Assembly (NCBI RefSeq): GCF_902459745.1 | Contig: NZ_CABPSJ010000004.1 | Coordinates: forward strand, 558,001-622,000 | Source of the DNA: Pandoraea communis | GTDB taxonomy: Bacteria; Pseudomonadota; Gammaproteobacteria; Burkholderiales; Burkholderiaceae | DNA length: 64,000 nucleotides | Direction: 5' to 3' | Part shown: piece after piece, positions 39,126-48,595 of the stretch | Layout of the letters: each line of letters begins with the position of its first letter | How positions within the stretch are numbered: the first letter of the stretch is position 1 | The notes under the pieces: generated by a model | The model's database searches: none | Told to the model about the DNA's origin: nothing | What the model saw: only the letters and a program-made list of their open reading frames with translations | Translations under genes and position numbers: made by a program

Positions 39126-40796
39126 TCACTGCGCCAGACGCACTTCGCGCTGAAACTCGCGCGGCATGAGCCGTAGCGCGTCGCGGAAGAACCGCCGGTC
39201 GGGCGGCGGCAGCATCGGCAGCACGCGGCCCAGCGATCGCGCGGCGTGCAACGCCTGCGGCGAATCGCCGTCCTGATGCAGCGCAAACCACAGCATCTCG
39301 AACCACAGGTTGGCGAGCTGCAGCGGCTCGAAGCGAATGCGTCCCTCTTCGTGATCGGCGAGCGTCGTGGCCACCACATCCGTCCATTGCGTGAAACCCT
39401 TGGCCCGGGAGAAGGGCGCACCGAACGGCTGCACGGCGTCGAGGAACGCGTCGACGGCGAGGGGTGTGCTCGCGCGCAAGGTCATCAGATCGGGGTCGCG
39501 CCGCACCGGTACGGCGCCCCGCGCGATACGCAACAGGAAGACGGTATTCCAGACTGAGTTGCCGCCTACACCGAAGCGGTCGCAGATCCATTCCGACAGA
39601 CCGATCCAGCGCAGCGCCTGACGCTGCACGTCGGCGGTAGCGAGGCGTCTGCCGGGATCGATGAGCGCACCCTGCCAGAACAGCCACAACGACAGCCCGA
39701 TGTTCGCCGCGACGTGCTGTGCGAGTTCGATGGAGTCGGCTTCGAATGCTGCCTGCAAGGCGTCGGAGAACGCGGCCAGCGCATTGGCGGCCGACTGTGC
39801 CCGTGCGGGCATCGGACCGGGACGCGCGGCGTGCGACTTGTACAGCAACGCTTGCAGATTCCGGCTTTCGAAGCGGATGCGCGGGTTGTAGACGAGGCAA
39901 GGGGCGAGCGAGGCGTCGTCTCCGATGCGTTGCAGATGCGCAAACGCGCCGGCCTCGTCGCGCAAGGCGTACGCCTGCCACGCCTGCACGATCCAATGCA
40001 TGGCGCGTAACGTGGGCGAGCCCGGCGGGGCCGCGCCGAAGGTCGCGGCGAGTGTGGCGAGCGTCTGTTTCGTGCGCGCCGCGTCGCCCATGCGGCGCCA
40101 CACGATTGTTTCGGCGAGCAGGGCGATGCCGCGTTGCACGTCGTCGACGGCACACACCTGCGCCGCATGGAACGACGGGATCGCGCCCGTGCGCTGGCGC
40201 CGCGCCGCGGCTCCCTGCGAGGACGCTTGCGGCGGTGCGAAGAACACCCCGTCCTGCATATCGCGCTTGCCAAGCGTCAGGTGATGCCAGAACGCGATGT
40301 CTTGCATGACGTAATCGAGCGCAGGCGATTGCGTATCCGGTGCGGCGTCTTGCGGCAATCCGAGGAATGCGGCAATGGCGCGACGCGGATCGTCGGGCGT
40401 CGTGTCTCCGATCGCCACAACGATGCGCGACATCTCATGCCGGGCTAGCCAGAACGGCCCTTTGCCCCGGCCGCGCGTCGGCAGCAGACGCACGTCGGCG
40501 AGCCTGTCGTCGCCCCAGCCCACAGCGATGCCCCAGCGGGTGAAGTCGGAGAACGCGCGGCTGATCAGCATGCGCAAATCACCTGCCACACCCGACTGAC
40601 CGAAACGGATTTTCAGCGACGCCAGGGAGACGGGCGACGTCTCGTAACGCGCCGCGTAATAGACCCGCATCAACAGCCACAGACTCTGGTAGCGCACGGG
40701 TTGCGCATTGATCTTCTGAGGGGCGTCGAGGCGCACGACGAGCGCAGGCGCGTCGGCGGTAGCGCGGGCGAGGTTTGGGGCAGGTGTGTCGGGCAT
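39126..40796 (-). CDS. Unknown protein, about 556 aa, mostly helical
   Basis: I do not recognise the family. The start is uncertain: ATG 40796 (MPDTPAPNLARATADAPALV) gives 556 residues. ATG 40847 has a weak GGAAG site and would add 17 residues. The N-terminal 120 residues have a pattern like a winged-helix or replication-initiator fold (SLWLLMRVYYAARYETSPVS, RMLISRAFSDFTRWGIAVGW). The rest is rich in Ala, Leu and Trp, without membrane helices, and could be a helical-repeat scaffold (MHWIVQAWQAYALRDEAGAF, LSLWLFWQGALIDPGRRL). It is divergent from the OXA gene by about 230 bp. A DNA-binding role is a guess from the N-terminus only. Confidence 0.75.
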   Translation of the reverse strand: MPDTPAPNLARATADAPALVVRLDAPQKINAQPVRYQSLWLLMRVYYAARYETSPVSLASLKIRFGQSGVAGDLRMLISRAFSDFTRWGIAVGWGDDRLADVRLLPTRGRGKGPFWLARHEMSRIVVAIGDTTPDDPRRAIAAFLGLPQDAAPDTQSPALDYVMQDIAFWHHLTLGKRDMQDGVFFAPPQASSQGAAARRQRTGAIPSFHAAQVCAVDDVQRGIALLAETIVWRRMGDAARTKQTLATLAATFGAAPPGSPTLRAMHWIVQAWQAYALRDEAGAFAHLQRIGDDASLAPCLVYNPRIRFESRNLQALLYKSHAARPGPMPARAQSAANALAAFSDALQAAFEADSIELAQHVAANIGLSLWLFWQGALIDPGRRLATADVQRQALRWIGLSEWICDRFGVGGNSVWNTVFLLRIARGAVPVRRDPDLMTLRASTPLAVDAFLDAVQPFGAPFSRAKGFTQWTDVVATTLADHEEGRIRFEPLQLANLWFEMLWFALHQDGDSPQALHAARSLGRVLPMLPPPDRRFFRDALRLMPREFQREVRLAQ

Positions 40797-40911
40797 GGCG
40801 TCGAGAGGTATCGAATCGCACCGGGCAGCGGACGGCATCCGCAGCATTGACGGACGCTTCCGAAGGGGCGCACCGATGATACGGCGGTTACGTCGGTTAC
40901 GGTAGCTTTGC

Positions 40912-40940
40912 TTTGCACCTGTTGAAACACGCACTATCCT
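40912..40940 (+). promoter_or_regulatory. Sigma-70-like promoter of the OXA beta-lactamase
   Basis: TTTGCA (40912-40917) and TATCCT (40935-40940) are separated by exactly 17 bp, about 90 bases ahead of the ATG at 41031. Both boxes deviate from consensus, in keeping with low constitutive expression of a chromosomal gene. Confidence 0.45.
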
Positions 40941-41030
40941 GCAAGCGCTTCCGGGAAGCCGGCGCCAGGCCAGCGCCACTGCCAACGTTCCCGCCATTCC
41001 CATGGCATCCCAAGAATTAAGGATAACGAA

Positions 41031-41888
41031 ATGAAAAAGCTGATCTCTCGCTGGCGGCGTGGTGTATCCGGGCTGCGGCTCGTGCTCGTGCTCGCGGTTG
41101 TGTCTCCCATGGTGCTCGCTGTCCCGGCGCATGCGGCGGAACCGGCGAAGGCCGCAACGGTGCACATGACGGAGCGTGCCGACTGGGGCAAGCTTTTCGA
41201 CGCGGAAGGTGTGAAGGGAACGATCGTGGTGCTCGACGGGCGCACGCAGACGTATCAGGCGTTCGACACGGCACGCGCCGAGCGGCGGATGTCGCCTGCG
41301 TCGACGTACAAGATATTCAACAGCTTGCTTGCGCTAGAGTCGGGCGCGCTCGACAACGAGCGCGAGATCATTCCCTGGGATGGCAAGCCTCGCCGGATGA
41401 AAAACTGGAATGCGGCGATGGATTTGCGCACGGCGTTTCGCGTGTCGTGCCTGCCGTGCTATCAGATTGTCTCGCACAAGATTGCGCGTCAGTTCGCGCA
41501 GGCCAAGCTCAACGAGGCCGGTTACGGGAACCACACCATCGGACGCGCTGCCGACGCCTATTGGATCGACGACAGCCTACAGATCTCGGCGCGCGAGCAA
41601 GTCGATTTCCTGCAACGTCTTGCGCGCGGAACGCTGCCGTTCTCGGCGCGCTCGCAGGACATCGTGCGTCAGATGTCGATTGTCGAAGCCAATCCCGACT
41701 ACGTGTTGCACGGCAAGACGGGCTGGTTTGTCGACAAGAAGCCGGATATCGGCTGGTGGGTGGGCTGGATCGAGCGCGACGGCAACATCACGAGCGTGGC
41801 GCTGAACATCGATCTGAAGGACGACGCCGATGCGCCCAAGCGCGCGCGTATTGTGCGAGCCGTGCTGAAGCGTCTGCAGTTGATCTGA
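41031..41888 (+). CDS. blaOXA: OXA-type class D beta-lactamase (chromosomal, Pandoraea OXA-62-like)
   Basis: A 285-residue serine beta-lactamase secreted to the periplasm. The signal peptide covers about residues 1-35 (hydrophobic LVLVLAVVSPMVLAVPAHA). Active-site motif S-T-Y-K lies at about 91-94, Y-G-N at about 165-167, the Trp that shields the carbamylated Lys near 178 (AYWIDD), and K-T-G at about 229-231. The second motif, usually S-x-V, reads S-C-L near 139-141 and is followed by a further Cys. AAGGATAA lies eight bases before the ATG. No inducer gene or mobile element is adjacent, so it is likely intrinsic. From memory, Pandoraea OXA-62-type enzymes hydrolyse carbapenems; activity here is inferred, not shown. 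Confidence 0.92.
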   Translation: MKKLISRWRRGVSGLRLVLVLAVVSPMVLAVPAHAAEPAKAATVHMTERADWGKLFDAEGVKGTIVVLDGRTQTYQAFDTARAERRMSPASTYKIFNSLLALESGALDNEREIIPWDGKPRRMKNWNAAMDLRTAFRVSCLPCYQIVSHKIARQFAQAKLNEAGYGNHTIGRAADAYWIDDSLQISAREQVDFLQRLARGTLPFSARSQDIVRQMSIVEANPDYVLHGKTGWFVDKKPDIGWWVGWIERDGNITSVALNIDLKDDADAPKRARIVRAVLKRLQLI

Positions 41889-41900
41889 GCGGGAAATCGC

Positions 41901-41928
41901 GCGGCGCGCACGCCGGCAGGCGCCGCGT
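41901..41928. terminator. Hairpin between convergent blaOXA and wrbA
   Basis: CGCGGCGC (41901-41908) pairs with GCGCCGCG (41921-41928) across 12 bases in the 58-bp gap. There is no T-tract; it may act in both directions with Rho. Confidence 0.4.
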
Positions 41929-41946
41929 CCGCGCGATGGATGCGAT

Positions 41947-42579
41947 TTACAGCGCGCGTCCGTGTTTGAGAGCGGCAGCGATTTCCGCCACATGACGGCC
42001 TTGCGTCTTCGCAATCTTCAGTTCGTTCTGGCTGGGCTGTCGCGAACCGTCGCCTGCGGCGAGCGTGGTCGCGCCGTAGGGCGTGCCGCCGGTAATTTCC
42101 GTCATATTAGTGAGGCCCGGCTCGGTGTACGGCACGCCGACGATGACCATGCCGTGGTGCAGCAGTGTGGAGTGAAAACTCGTGATCGTTGTTTCCTGGC
42201 CCCCGTGCTGCGTTGCCGTGCTGGCAAATACACTGCCGACCTTGCCCACGAGCGAGCCCTTGGCCCAGAGGCCGCCGGTCTGATCGAGGAAGTTGCGCAT
42301 CTGCGCGGTCATGTTGCCGAAGCGGGTCGGGGTGCCGAAGATGATGGCGTCGTAATCGGCAAGTTGATCGACGCGGGCGACGGGCACGCTTGCGAACGCG
42401 GCACGCGCGGCTTTCGCGCCGCTCTTCTCGAGAACGTCGTCAGGCACCAGTTCAGGGACTTGCATCACGGTGACATCGGCGCCGGCGACGCTGCGTGCGC
42501 CTTCGGCGACCGCCTCGGCCATCTTGTAGATGTGCCCGTACATGCTATAGAACACCACCAGGATTTTGGCGTTGGCCAT
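41947..42579 (-). CDS. wrbA: NAD(P)H:quinone oxidoreductase WrbA
   Basis: A 210-residue flavodoxin-like FMN protein that reduces quinones by two electrons and protects against redox cycling. [20 protein letters not shown] at about 5-24 is the FMN-phosphate loop. [20 protein letters not shown] and [20 protein letters not shown] are the flavin and tetramer contacts, and [19 protein letters not shown] is the WrbA-specific insert. The ATG at 42579 follows AAAGGAG by seven bases; an in-frame upstream start lacks a ribosome site. It converges on blaOXA. Confidence 0.95.
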   Translation of the reverse strand: MANAKILVVFYSMYGHIYKMAEAVAEGARSVAGADVTVMQVPELVPDDVLEKSGAKAARAAFASVPVARVDQLADYDAIIFGTPTRFGNMTAQMRNFLDQTGGLWAKGSLVGKVGSVFASTATQHGGQETTITSFHSTLLHHGMVIVGVPYTEPGLTNMTEITGGTPYGATTLAAGDGSRQPSQNELKIAKTQGRHVAEIAAALKHGRAL

Positions 42580-42789
42580 GAGAATCTCCTTTGGGGTCGA
42601 AGGATGCCGGCGGCGCGGGCGGTTTGCCACGCGAGGCAAGCTTTTCCATCATAGCCGACACGCATGACGAAACGTCGAGTCCGTCGGTCGCCGGGCAAGT
42701 AACGAGACGATTTGCCGCAGTGAGGATGTCGCAGTGTTCACCCGAAGATGGCCAGGACCTTGGTGGGGGCTGGCGCTGGCGCGCGCCGC

Positions 42790-43125
42790 TTAACGCAGAC
42801 GCGAGCCGATGAGGCAGCCCAGGGCAAGTGCCGCCATCAGTACCGTGACGCTCGCCGACACGCCGCCCGCCAGCGCGAGTCCGATGGCGGCAAGGCCATG
42901 CGCCAGTACCGCAGCAGGTACGATCAGCACGGCGCTCACGACACACCAGCGCATGACATAGCGCCACATGAAGCGGCTCACGATACGCATCCGTGCGTCG
43001 AGTTGATGCCGCTGCCAGAAGGACAGATCGGCGGCCGCGTGAAAGAGCCACAGCGGGCTGAAGTATTTGATGAACAAGTCCATGACGCCACACAGGAAAC
43101 ACAATGCCCGCAGGGGCGCGGGCAT
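42790..43125 (-). CDS. Small membrane protein of unknown function
   Basis: A protein of about 111 residues if read from ATG 43125; starts at 43275 and 43083 are also possible, and none has a clear ribosome site. It has a short amphipathic N-terminal half (LFIKYFSPLWLFHAAADLSF) and two C-terminal membrane helices (WCVVSAVLIVPAAVLAHGLA and SVTVLMAALALGCLIG). I know no family for it. It lies upstream of wrbA on the same strand but more than 200 bp away, so they need not be co-transcribed. Confidence 0.6.
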   Translation of the reverse strand: MPAPLRALCFLCGVMDLFIKYFSPLWLFHAAADLSFWQRHQLDARMRIVSRFMWRYVMRWCVVSAVLIVPAAVLAHGLAAIGLALAGGVSASVTVLMAALALGCLIGSRLR

Positions 43126-43317
43126 GTCGTCGAGGCACGATGGCAAGGCAGATGCCGGATAGCACTGTCGTGCACTTTGGGGGAAGTCGACGCATGAGAA
43201 TTGTAGCAGGCACTCACTCACTTCGTGCGCCGTCAGCGAATCGCACATCCGTTTATTGTGCTGAATCTCGCGCAACGCTCACGAAAATTTTGGCATCGCG
43301 CGGTATCTCCCATCTTG

Positions 43318-44259
43318 TCAGGGTTTGCCTGTTGTTTGGCTGGCAAGTGCGTGTGGTGTGTTGGCGGTGAATTGCTGGATCAACTCCCAGACGGACTGTG
43401 CGGCGGGGGAGAGCGTGCGGTTCTTGCGGCGCACGAGCATGATGGTGCGGTCGAGTTGCGGTACCAGCGGCAGGGCGACCAGGCTTCCGCCGTTTTCCGG
43501 TCGCCCTGGCATGGCAGGGAGTGCCAGAGCCGGCATGATGCTGATGCCGATACCGGCTTCGACCATGCGGAAGACGGTGATGGCATGGCCGACTTCCTGC
43601 GCCACCTGACAATAGGCGCCATGTTCGGCCAGCGCCCGGTCGATCAGTGGCCGGCTGCCCGACGCGTAGTCGAGCAGCACCAGCTTCTCGCCATTGAGTT
43701 CCTTCCACGTCACTTGCGCCTGCTTCGCGAAGCGATGTGAGCGGTCGCATACCACGAGGAACGGTTCGACCATGATGGGCTCGCCAACGAGATCGTCCGT
43801 GCCTTCCGACGCCACGATGACGCCGAAATCGACCTCGCCGTGCCGCACGCTGTCGGTCGCGAGCGTCTGGACCTGATCGCGCAGCATGAGCGTGATGTCC
43901 GGGTAGCGGGCTGCGCAGGCCGAAATGCACTCGGGCATCAGATTGGCCGAGATCGTGGGCGCGCTGGCCACGCGTACCCGTCCGCGACGCTCTTCGGCCA
44001 GACCGTGCGTATCGCGCAGGGCGCTCTCCAGCTCGTCCAGCACCCGGGCGAGCGTTGCCGAGAGGCTAGCGCCCACTTCGGTCAGCGTGACTTCCCGCGT
44101 GGTGCGGTCCACAAGCTTGAGTCCGAGTTCTTGTTCCAATTCGCGGATACAACGGCTCACGGCCGGCTGGGTGAGGCCGATGTCCTCGCCGGCCCGGCTG
44201 AAACTGCCGTGTTCGGCCACTGCGAGGAACACCTTGAGCTGGCGCAGTGAGATATTCAT
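43318..44259 (-). CDS. LysR-family transcriptional regulator
   Basis: A 313-residue LTTR. The winged helix lies at about 1-60: LRQLKVFLAVAEHGSFSRAG and LTQPAVSRCIRELEQELGLK. The effector domain is at about 90-295 (VRVASAPTISANLMPECISA, VDFGVIVASEG, AGIGISIMPALALP). The sequence is closest in style to GbpR/CynR-type regulators of small organic acids. It is divergent from a BASS-family transporter with a 210-bp gap, which makes that gene its likely target. The inducer is unknown. Confidence 0.92.
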   Translation of the reverse strand: MNISLRQLKVFLAVAEHGSFSRAGEDIGLTQPAVSRCIRELEQELGLKLVDRTTREVTLTEVGASLSATLARVLDELESALRDTHGLAEERRGRVRVASAPTISANLMPECISACAARYPDITLMLRDQVQTLATDSVRHGEVDFGVIVASEGTDDLVGEPIMVEPFLVVCDRSHRFAKQAQVTWKELNGEKLVLLDYASGSRPLIDRALAEHGAYCQVAQEVGHAITVFRMVEAGIGISIMPALALPAMPGRPENGGSLVALPLVPQLDRTIMLVRRKNRTLSPAAQSVWELIQQFTANTPHALASQTTGKP

Positions 44260-44469
44260 GCGTCTTTGGTATGAATGAATTTTTTAAATGAATTTGTATT
44301 TTAACTGCCCTTGCGTTCTAATACGTGAAAACCCGTATCGCGAGCGCACACTTCCGGTCACTTTCGATCGCCCGCCGATCGACTGACGACCTCGCTGGCG
44401 GCCGACATGCCGCCGCGTCCCGTGTCCTGCGAACGGGCTTTGTCTTTTTTGACGTATCCGAGATTGACG

Positions 44470-45543
44470 ATGGCCAGACCGCGTTTTCTTCCCGACAATT
44501 TCACGTTGATGCTTGTGGCGACCGTTGGGCTCGCCAGCCTCCTGCCGGCGCACGGCGAGGGCAAAGTTGCGTTCAACCTGCTCACCAACGTGGCAATTGC
44601 CGCATTGTTTTTTCTGCACGGCGCGAAACTCTCGCGTGAGGCGGTGCTCGCCGGTGCGACGCACTGGCGTCTGCATCTGCTGGTGTTCGCCAGCACGTTC
44701 GTGATTTTCCCGATCGTCGGCGTGGCGCTCAAGCCACTGCTTTCGTGGATGGTCACGCCGGAGCTATATCTCGGCATTCTCTTCCTGTGCACGCTGCCGG
44801 CCACGGTGCAGTCGGCCATTGCGTTCACCTCGATTGCCCGTGGCAACGTGCCCGCTGCGGTATGCAGTGCGTCGGCGTCGAGCCTGTTCGGCATCTTCAT
44901 CACGCCGGTGCTCGTCGGCCTGATCGTCATCCATCACGATGGCAATGCCGGCACATCGCCGTTCGACTCGATCGGCAACATCATGCTGCAACTGCTGGTG
45001 CCGTTCATTGCGGGTCAACTCTCGCGCAGGGCGATCGGCAAATGGGTCGAGCGCAATCGCGCGCTGCTCAAGATCGTCGATCAAGGCTCGATTCTGCTGG
45101 TGGTCTACACGGCGTTCAGCGAGGCGGTGAACACGGGGTTGTGGCATCAGATTCCGCCGCTGGCGCTGCTCGGCCTGCTGGGTTGCTGTGCGGTGATTCT
45201 CGCCATCATGCTGGCCGTGACCACATATTCCGCCCGCTGGCTCGGTTTTTCGCGCGAAGACGAGATCACCATTGTCTTCTGCGGCTCGAAGAAGAGCCTC
45301 GCGAGCGGTATACCGATGGCCAAGGTGCTGTTCGCGACCGGCCCGCTTGGCGCGATCGTGTTGCCGCTCATGTTGTTCCATCAGATGCAATTGATGGTTT
45401 GCGCGGTGCTCGCGCAACGTTACGCCGATCGTCAGCGTGCGGCGCAGGCGGGCAAGAGCGCGAAGGCCGGGGCGGCCAAGCTGGCTGTTCCCGTTCCCGA
45501 TGGCAAGCCCGACAGCAGCGCCAAGGCAGGGGCGGGCCATTGA
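44470..45543 (+). CDS. BASS-family transporter, YfeH/SLC10A7-like
   Basis: A 357-residue protein with about ten membrane helices of the bile acid:sodium symporter superfamily. FLPDNFTLMLVATVGLASLL, GAKLSREAVLAGATHWRLHL, LCTLPATVQSAIAFTSIARG (with the family P-x-x-x-Q-S), SASSLFGIFITPVLVGLIVI, SKKSLASGIPMAKVLFATG and LMLFHQMQLMVCAVLAQRYA are typical of the YfeH/SLC10A7-like subgroup. The ATG at 44470 gives the family-type N-terminus; an earlier start at 44407 is possible. The C-terminal 35 residues are Lys- and Ala-rich and disordered. It is probably controlled by the divergent LysR gene; the substrate may be an organic anion. Confidence 0.9.
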   Translation: MARPRFLPDNFTLMLVATVGLASLLPAHGEGKVAFNLLTNVAIAALFFLHGAKLSREAVLAGATHWRLHLLVFASTFVIFPIVGVALKPLLSWMVTPELYLGILFLCTLPATVQSAIAFTSIARGNVPAAVCSASASSLFGIFITPVLVGLIVIHHDGNAGTSPFDSIGNIMLQLLVPFIAGQLSRRAIGKWVERNRALLKIVDQGSILLVVYTAFSEAVNTGLWHQIPPLALLGLLGCCAVILAIMLAVTTYSARWLGFSREDEITIVFCGSKKSLASGIPMAKVLFATGPLGAIVLPLMLFHQMQLMVCAVLAQRYADRQRAAQAGKSAKAGAAKLAVPVPDGKPDSSAKAGAGH

Positions 45544-45614
45544 GAGAGAACTCGCGGCAAAACACGGCCCCGCAGGCTGCCGAGGGCCGCTGTCACACGT
45601 TGGTCGTGCGCAAG

Positions 45615-45623
45615 TGCTAGAAT
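45615..45623 (+). promoter_or_regulatory. Extended -10 promoter of rhlE
   Basis: TGCTAGAAT is an extended -10 box about 190 bases before the rhlE ATG. No good -35 box is seen. It would give a leader of about 180 nt, longer than usual here. Confidence 0.45.
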
Positions 45624-45811
45624 TGCGGTTGTTTCGCTTCTTGACGACCACCCTGGTCCGGCGGCGCCCGACGCATCTGTCCCTCGACAGGCCCCTCTCG
45701 CGCCAGCCCCGAGCATGGCGCACAGCGCCCCTTGAATCTTCGCGAGTGAGCTTTGATGCGGAATCCTTCCGCGTGGCGGCCCCCGTTTTTTAAAAGAGAT
45801 GTCCCTTCATC

Positions 45812-47311
45812 ATGGCTGATGTAAATGCTGTTCCGACCCCCGGCTTCGATAGCTTCGGGCTACATGCGGACATCTTGCGGGCCATCGCCGAGCAGGGCTA
45901 CACCCAACCGACACCGATTCAGGCACAAGCCATTCCGGTCGTGCTGTCCGGGCGCGACGTCATGGGTGCCGCGCAAACGGGGACGGGCAAGACCGCCAGC
46001 TTCTCGCTGCCGATCATCCAGCGCCTGCTGCCCGAGGCCAACACGAGTGCATCGCCCGCGCGGCATCCGGTGCGTGCGCTGATTCTCACGCCGACACGCG
46101 AACTCGCCGATCAGGTCGCCGATAATGTGCGTGCCTACGCAATGCATACACCGTTGCGCAATACGGTAGTGTTCGGTGGCGTCGACATGAATCCGCAAAA
46201 GGATGCGCTGCGACGCGGTGTCGAAATTCTGATCGCGACGCCGGGCCGCTTGCTCGATCACGTCGAACAGAAGACGGTGAATCTGAGCCAGGTCAGGATG
46301 CTCGTGCTCGACGAAGCCGACCGCATGCTGGACATGGGCTTCCTGCCGGATTTGCAGCGCATTCTGAATTTGCTTCCGAAACAGCGCCAGACGCTGCTGT
46401 TCTCGGCCACGTTCTCGAACGACATCAAGAAGCTCGCATCGAGCTATCTCTCGAATCCGGTCACTATCGAAGTCGCACGTCGTAATGCAACGGCCGATAA
46501 GGTCGAGCAGGTCGTCTACGAGGTGGACGAAGACGACAAGCGCGCCGCCGTGGTGCAGATTCTGAACGAACGCGACCTCAAGCAGGTCATCGTGTTCGTC
46601 AACAGCAAGGTCGGTGCGAGCCGTCTGGCGCGCCAGTTGGAGCGAGAGGGTATCGTGACGGCCGCCATTCACGGCGACAAGTCGCAGAACGAGCGCATGC
46701 AAGCCCTCGAAGCGTTCAAGCAAGGCGGTATCCGCGCACTGGTGGCGACCGATGTCGCCGCGCGTGGGCTGGACATCACCGATCTGCCGGGCGTGATCAA
46801 CTACGACCTGCCGTATAACCCGGAAGACTACGTGCACCGTATTGGCCGTACGGGCCGCGCGGGCGCGTCGGGCGAGGCGATCTCGCTGTGCGCACCGGAC
46901 GAGCGCAAGCAACTCGTGGAAATCGAGAAGCTGATCAAGCGCGAACTCAAGCGCGGTGAACTGGTGATGGAGCGTCGCAGCCGTTCGCGTGACGACCGTA
47001 ATGGCGATCGCTACGATCGTAGTGAGCGTACGGATCGCTCGGAACGCAGCGACCGGAGCGAGCGTCATGGCCGTCACGATGGCCTGCGCGCCAGCCGTGG
47101 TGGCAATTCCGCGCCGCGTCGTGTTCGCCCGGAAGACGAATTTTTCTACAAGCCGTACGAACCGTCGCCGTCGGCGATTGACTCGCAACGCGACAGCCGC
47201 TCGTTGCAGGAATCGGCGGCACCGACTGCTTTTGGTGCGCTGCCTGAAAAGGCCCCGAAGCGCCAGGTGGCTGCCCTGCTCGCGGGCTTCCCCCGCAAGG
47301 CCGGCACCTGA
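45812..47311 (+). CDS. rhlE: DEAD-box RNA helicase, RhlE-like
   Basis: A 499-residue ATP-dependent RNA helicase for ribosome assembly and RNA turnover, often cold-responsive. The Q motif is [14 protein letters not shown], Walker [10 protein letters not shown], then [22 protein letters not shown] in [17 protein letters not shown] in LLFSATFS, and late motifs [12 protein letters not shown] and [10 protein letters not shown]. The tail (about 395-499) is basic and repetitive, with D-R-S-E-R repeats that probably bind RNA. The gene is monocistronic, with a long leader before it and a perfect terminator after it. Confidence 0.95.
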   Translation: MADVNAVPTPGFDSFGLHADILRAIAEQGYTQPTPIQAQAIPVVLSGRDVMGAAQTGTGKTASFSLPIIQRLLPEANTSASPARHPVRALILTPTRELADQVADNVRAYAMHTPLRNTVVFGGVDMNPQKDALRRGVEILIATPGRLLDHVEQKTVNLSQVRMLVLDEADRMLDMGFLPDLQRILNLLPKQRQTLLFSATFSNDIKKLASSYLSNPVTIEVARRNATADKVEQVVYEVDEDDKRAAVVQILNERDLKQVIVFVNSKVGASRLARQLEREGIVTAAIHGDKSQNERMQALEAFKQGGIRALVATDVAARGLDITDLPGVINYDLPYNPEDYVHRIGRTGRAGASGEAISLCAPDERKQLVEIEKLIKRELKRGELVMERRSRSRDDRNGDRYDRSERTDRSERSDRSERHGRHDGLRASRGGNSAPRRVRPEDEFFYKPYEPSPSAIDSQRDSRSLQESAAPTAFGALPEKAPKRQVAALLAGFPRKAGT

Positions 47312-47351
47312 AACCGACCTGCCGCGCCATGGTTGTGGCGCGTTGAAAGCG

Positions 47352-47382
47352 AAAAGCCAGCGTAATTACGCTGGCTTTTTTC
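47352..47382 (+). terminator. Rho-independent terminator of rhlE
   Basis: GCCAGCGTAATTACGCTGGC (47356-47375) is a perfect 20-bp palindrome followed by six T and preceded by four A. It is 45 bp after the rhlE stop. Confidence 0.95.
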
Positions 47383-47577
47383 ATATTGGCGCTTGCCGGA
47401 TTGACGGTGCGACGCCAGAGATGAGACATGCCAACATCATGGGCGCGCACCGCATGGGAAGGCTGTCTGCTCGATGATGTCCTCACTCTTGTTTGAGGCC
47501 GAAAAAGCCCAGTGTCGCTTTCGCGCTCATCCATTCATCTCATGGCGCCAAGGGCGATGTGCCCCGCCCGGGGAGCA

Positions 47578-48489
47578 TTAGCCTGCTGAGACCTTCGCCA
47601 GATGCCCGGCGAGGAAATCCAGGAATGCATGCACCTTCCTGGAATGGCGCCGGTTCGGCAGATAGGCCGCATGCACGCTGATGGACTGGTCCTGCGGATT
47701 GATCTCGTAGTCTTCGAACAGTCGCCGCAGGCGCCCTGCGCGCACATCTTCCTGCACCAGCCATTCGGCCAGCAGTGCAACGCCCAGATCGTCCAGCACG
47801 GCCTCGCGCAGCATATCCGCGCTGTTGGCCGCCAAGCGCCCCTGAATTTCCACATGCTGCACGGTGCTGCCCTGCCGGAATGACCAACGCTGCGGCCCGG
47901 CCTGATAGGCGAAGCGCAGGCACTCGTGCGCGCTCAATTCTGCGGGCGAAGCCGGCATCCCACGCTGCTCCAGATACCCGTGACTGGCGACAACGTAGCG
48001 GCGATGCTCGGCCAGATGGCGCACGATGAGCTGGGGCTGATTGGCCGGAGCGCCGATGCGTACTGCTACGTCGATGCGCTCGGCGGCGAGATCGACGTAG
48101 GCATCGGAAAGCACCAGATCCAGCGACACGCGCGGGTGTTCGCGCAGGAAGCCCGGAATGTGCGGCGCCAGACACACGCGCGCGAACGTGACCGGCAGCG
48201 ATACTCGCAGCGGGCCGACCGCTTCCCCTCCCGCATCCGACACGCTGCCGTCGGCCTCATCAAGATCGGACAGCACCTGTGAAACTTGCTCCAGGTAGGC
48301 CGCGCCTGCATCGGTGAGCGTCACGCGACGTGTGGAGCGGGTCAGCAGCGCCGCGCCCAGCGACGCCTCCAGGCCATCGATCAACCGGGTCACCGACGAC
48401 GTGGCCACACCCAGCCGCCGCGCAGCTTTGGAGAAGCCGCCCGATTCCGCCACGTCCACGAAGGCGCGCAGAGCTTGCAATTTGTTCAT
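47578..48489 (-). CDS. LysR-family transcriptional regulator of the adjoining redox cassette
   Basis: A 303-residue LTTR of the broad Proteobacterial group near DmlR/AaeR. The HTH is LQALRAFVDVAESGGFSKAA and LGVATSSVTRLIDGLEASLG, with the hinge RSTRRVTLTDAGAAYLEQVS. The effector domain has VSLDLVLSDAYVDLAAERID and VAVRIGAPANQPQLIVRHLA. It is divergent from the FrnE-like gene with a 106-bp gap, so it most likely controls the five or six genes running right from 48596. Confidence 0.92.
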   Translation of the reverse strand: MNKLQALRAFVDVAESGGFSKAARRLGVATSSVTRLIDGLEASLGAALLTRSTRRVTLTDAGAAYLEQVSQVLSDLDEADGSVSDAGGEAVGPLRVSLPVTFARVCLAPHIPGFLREHPRVSLDLVLSDAYVDLAAERIDVAVRIGAPANQPQLIVRHLAEHRRYVVASHGYLEQRGMPASPAELSAHECLRFAYQAGPQRWSFRQGSTVQHVEIQGRLAANSADMLREAVLDDLGVALLAEWLVQEDVRAGRLRRLFEDYEINPQDQSISVHAAYLPNRRHSRKVHAFLDFLAGHLAKVSAG

Positions 48490-48595
48490 CTTCTATCTTT
48501 GCGTTTTTTGCAATTTCACGTTGCAAATTCAAAGAATTCTCATTGGTCAGCGCAAAGCCTAATCTCACGACAACACCAACGCAAGGATTTTCACC

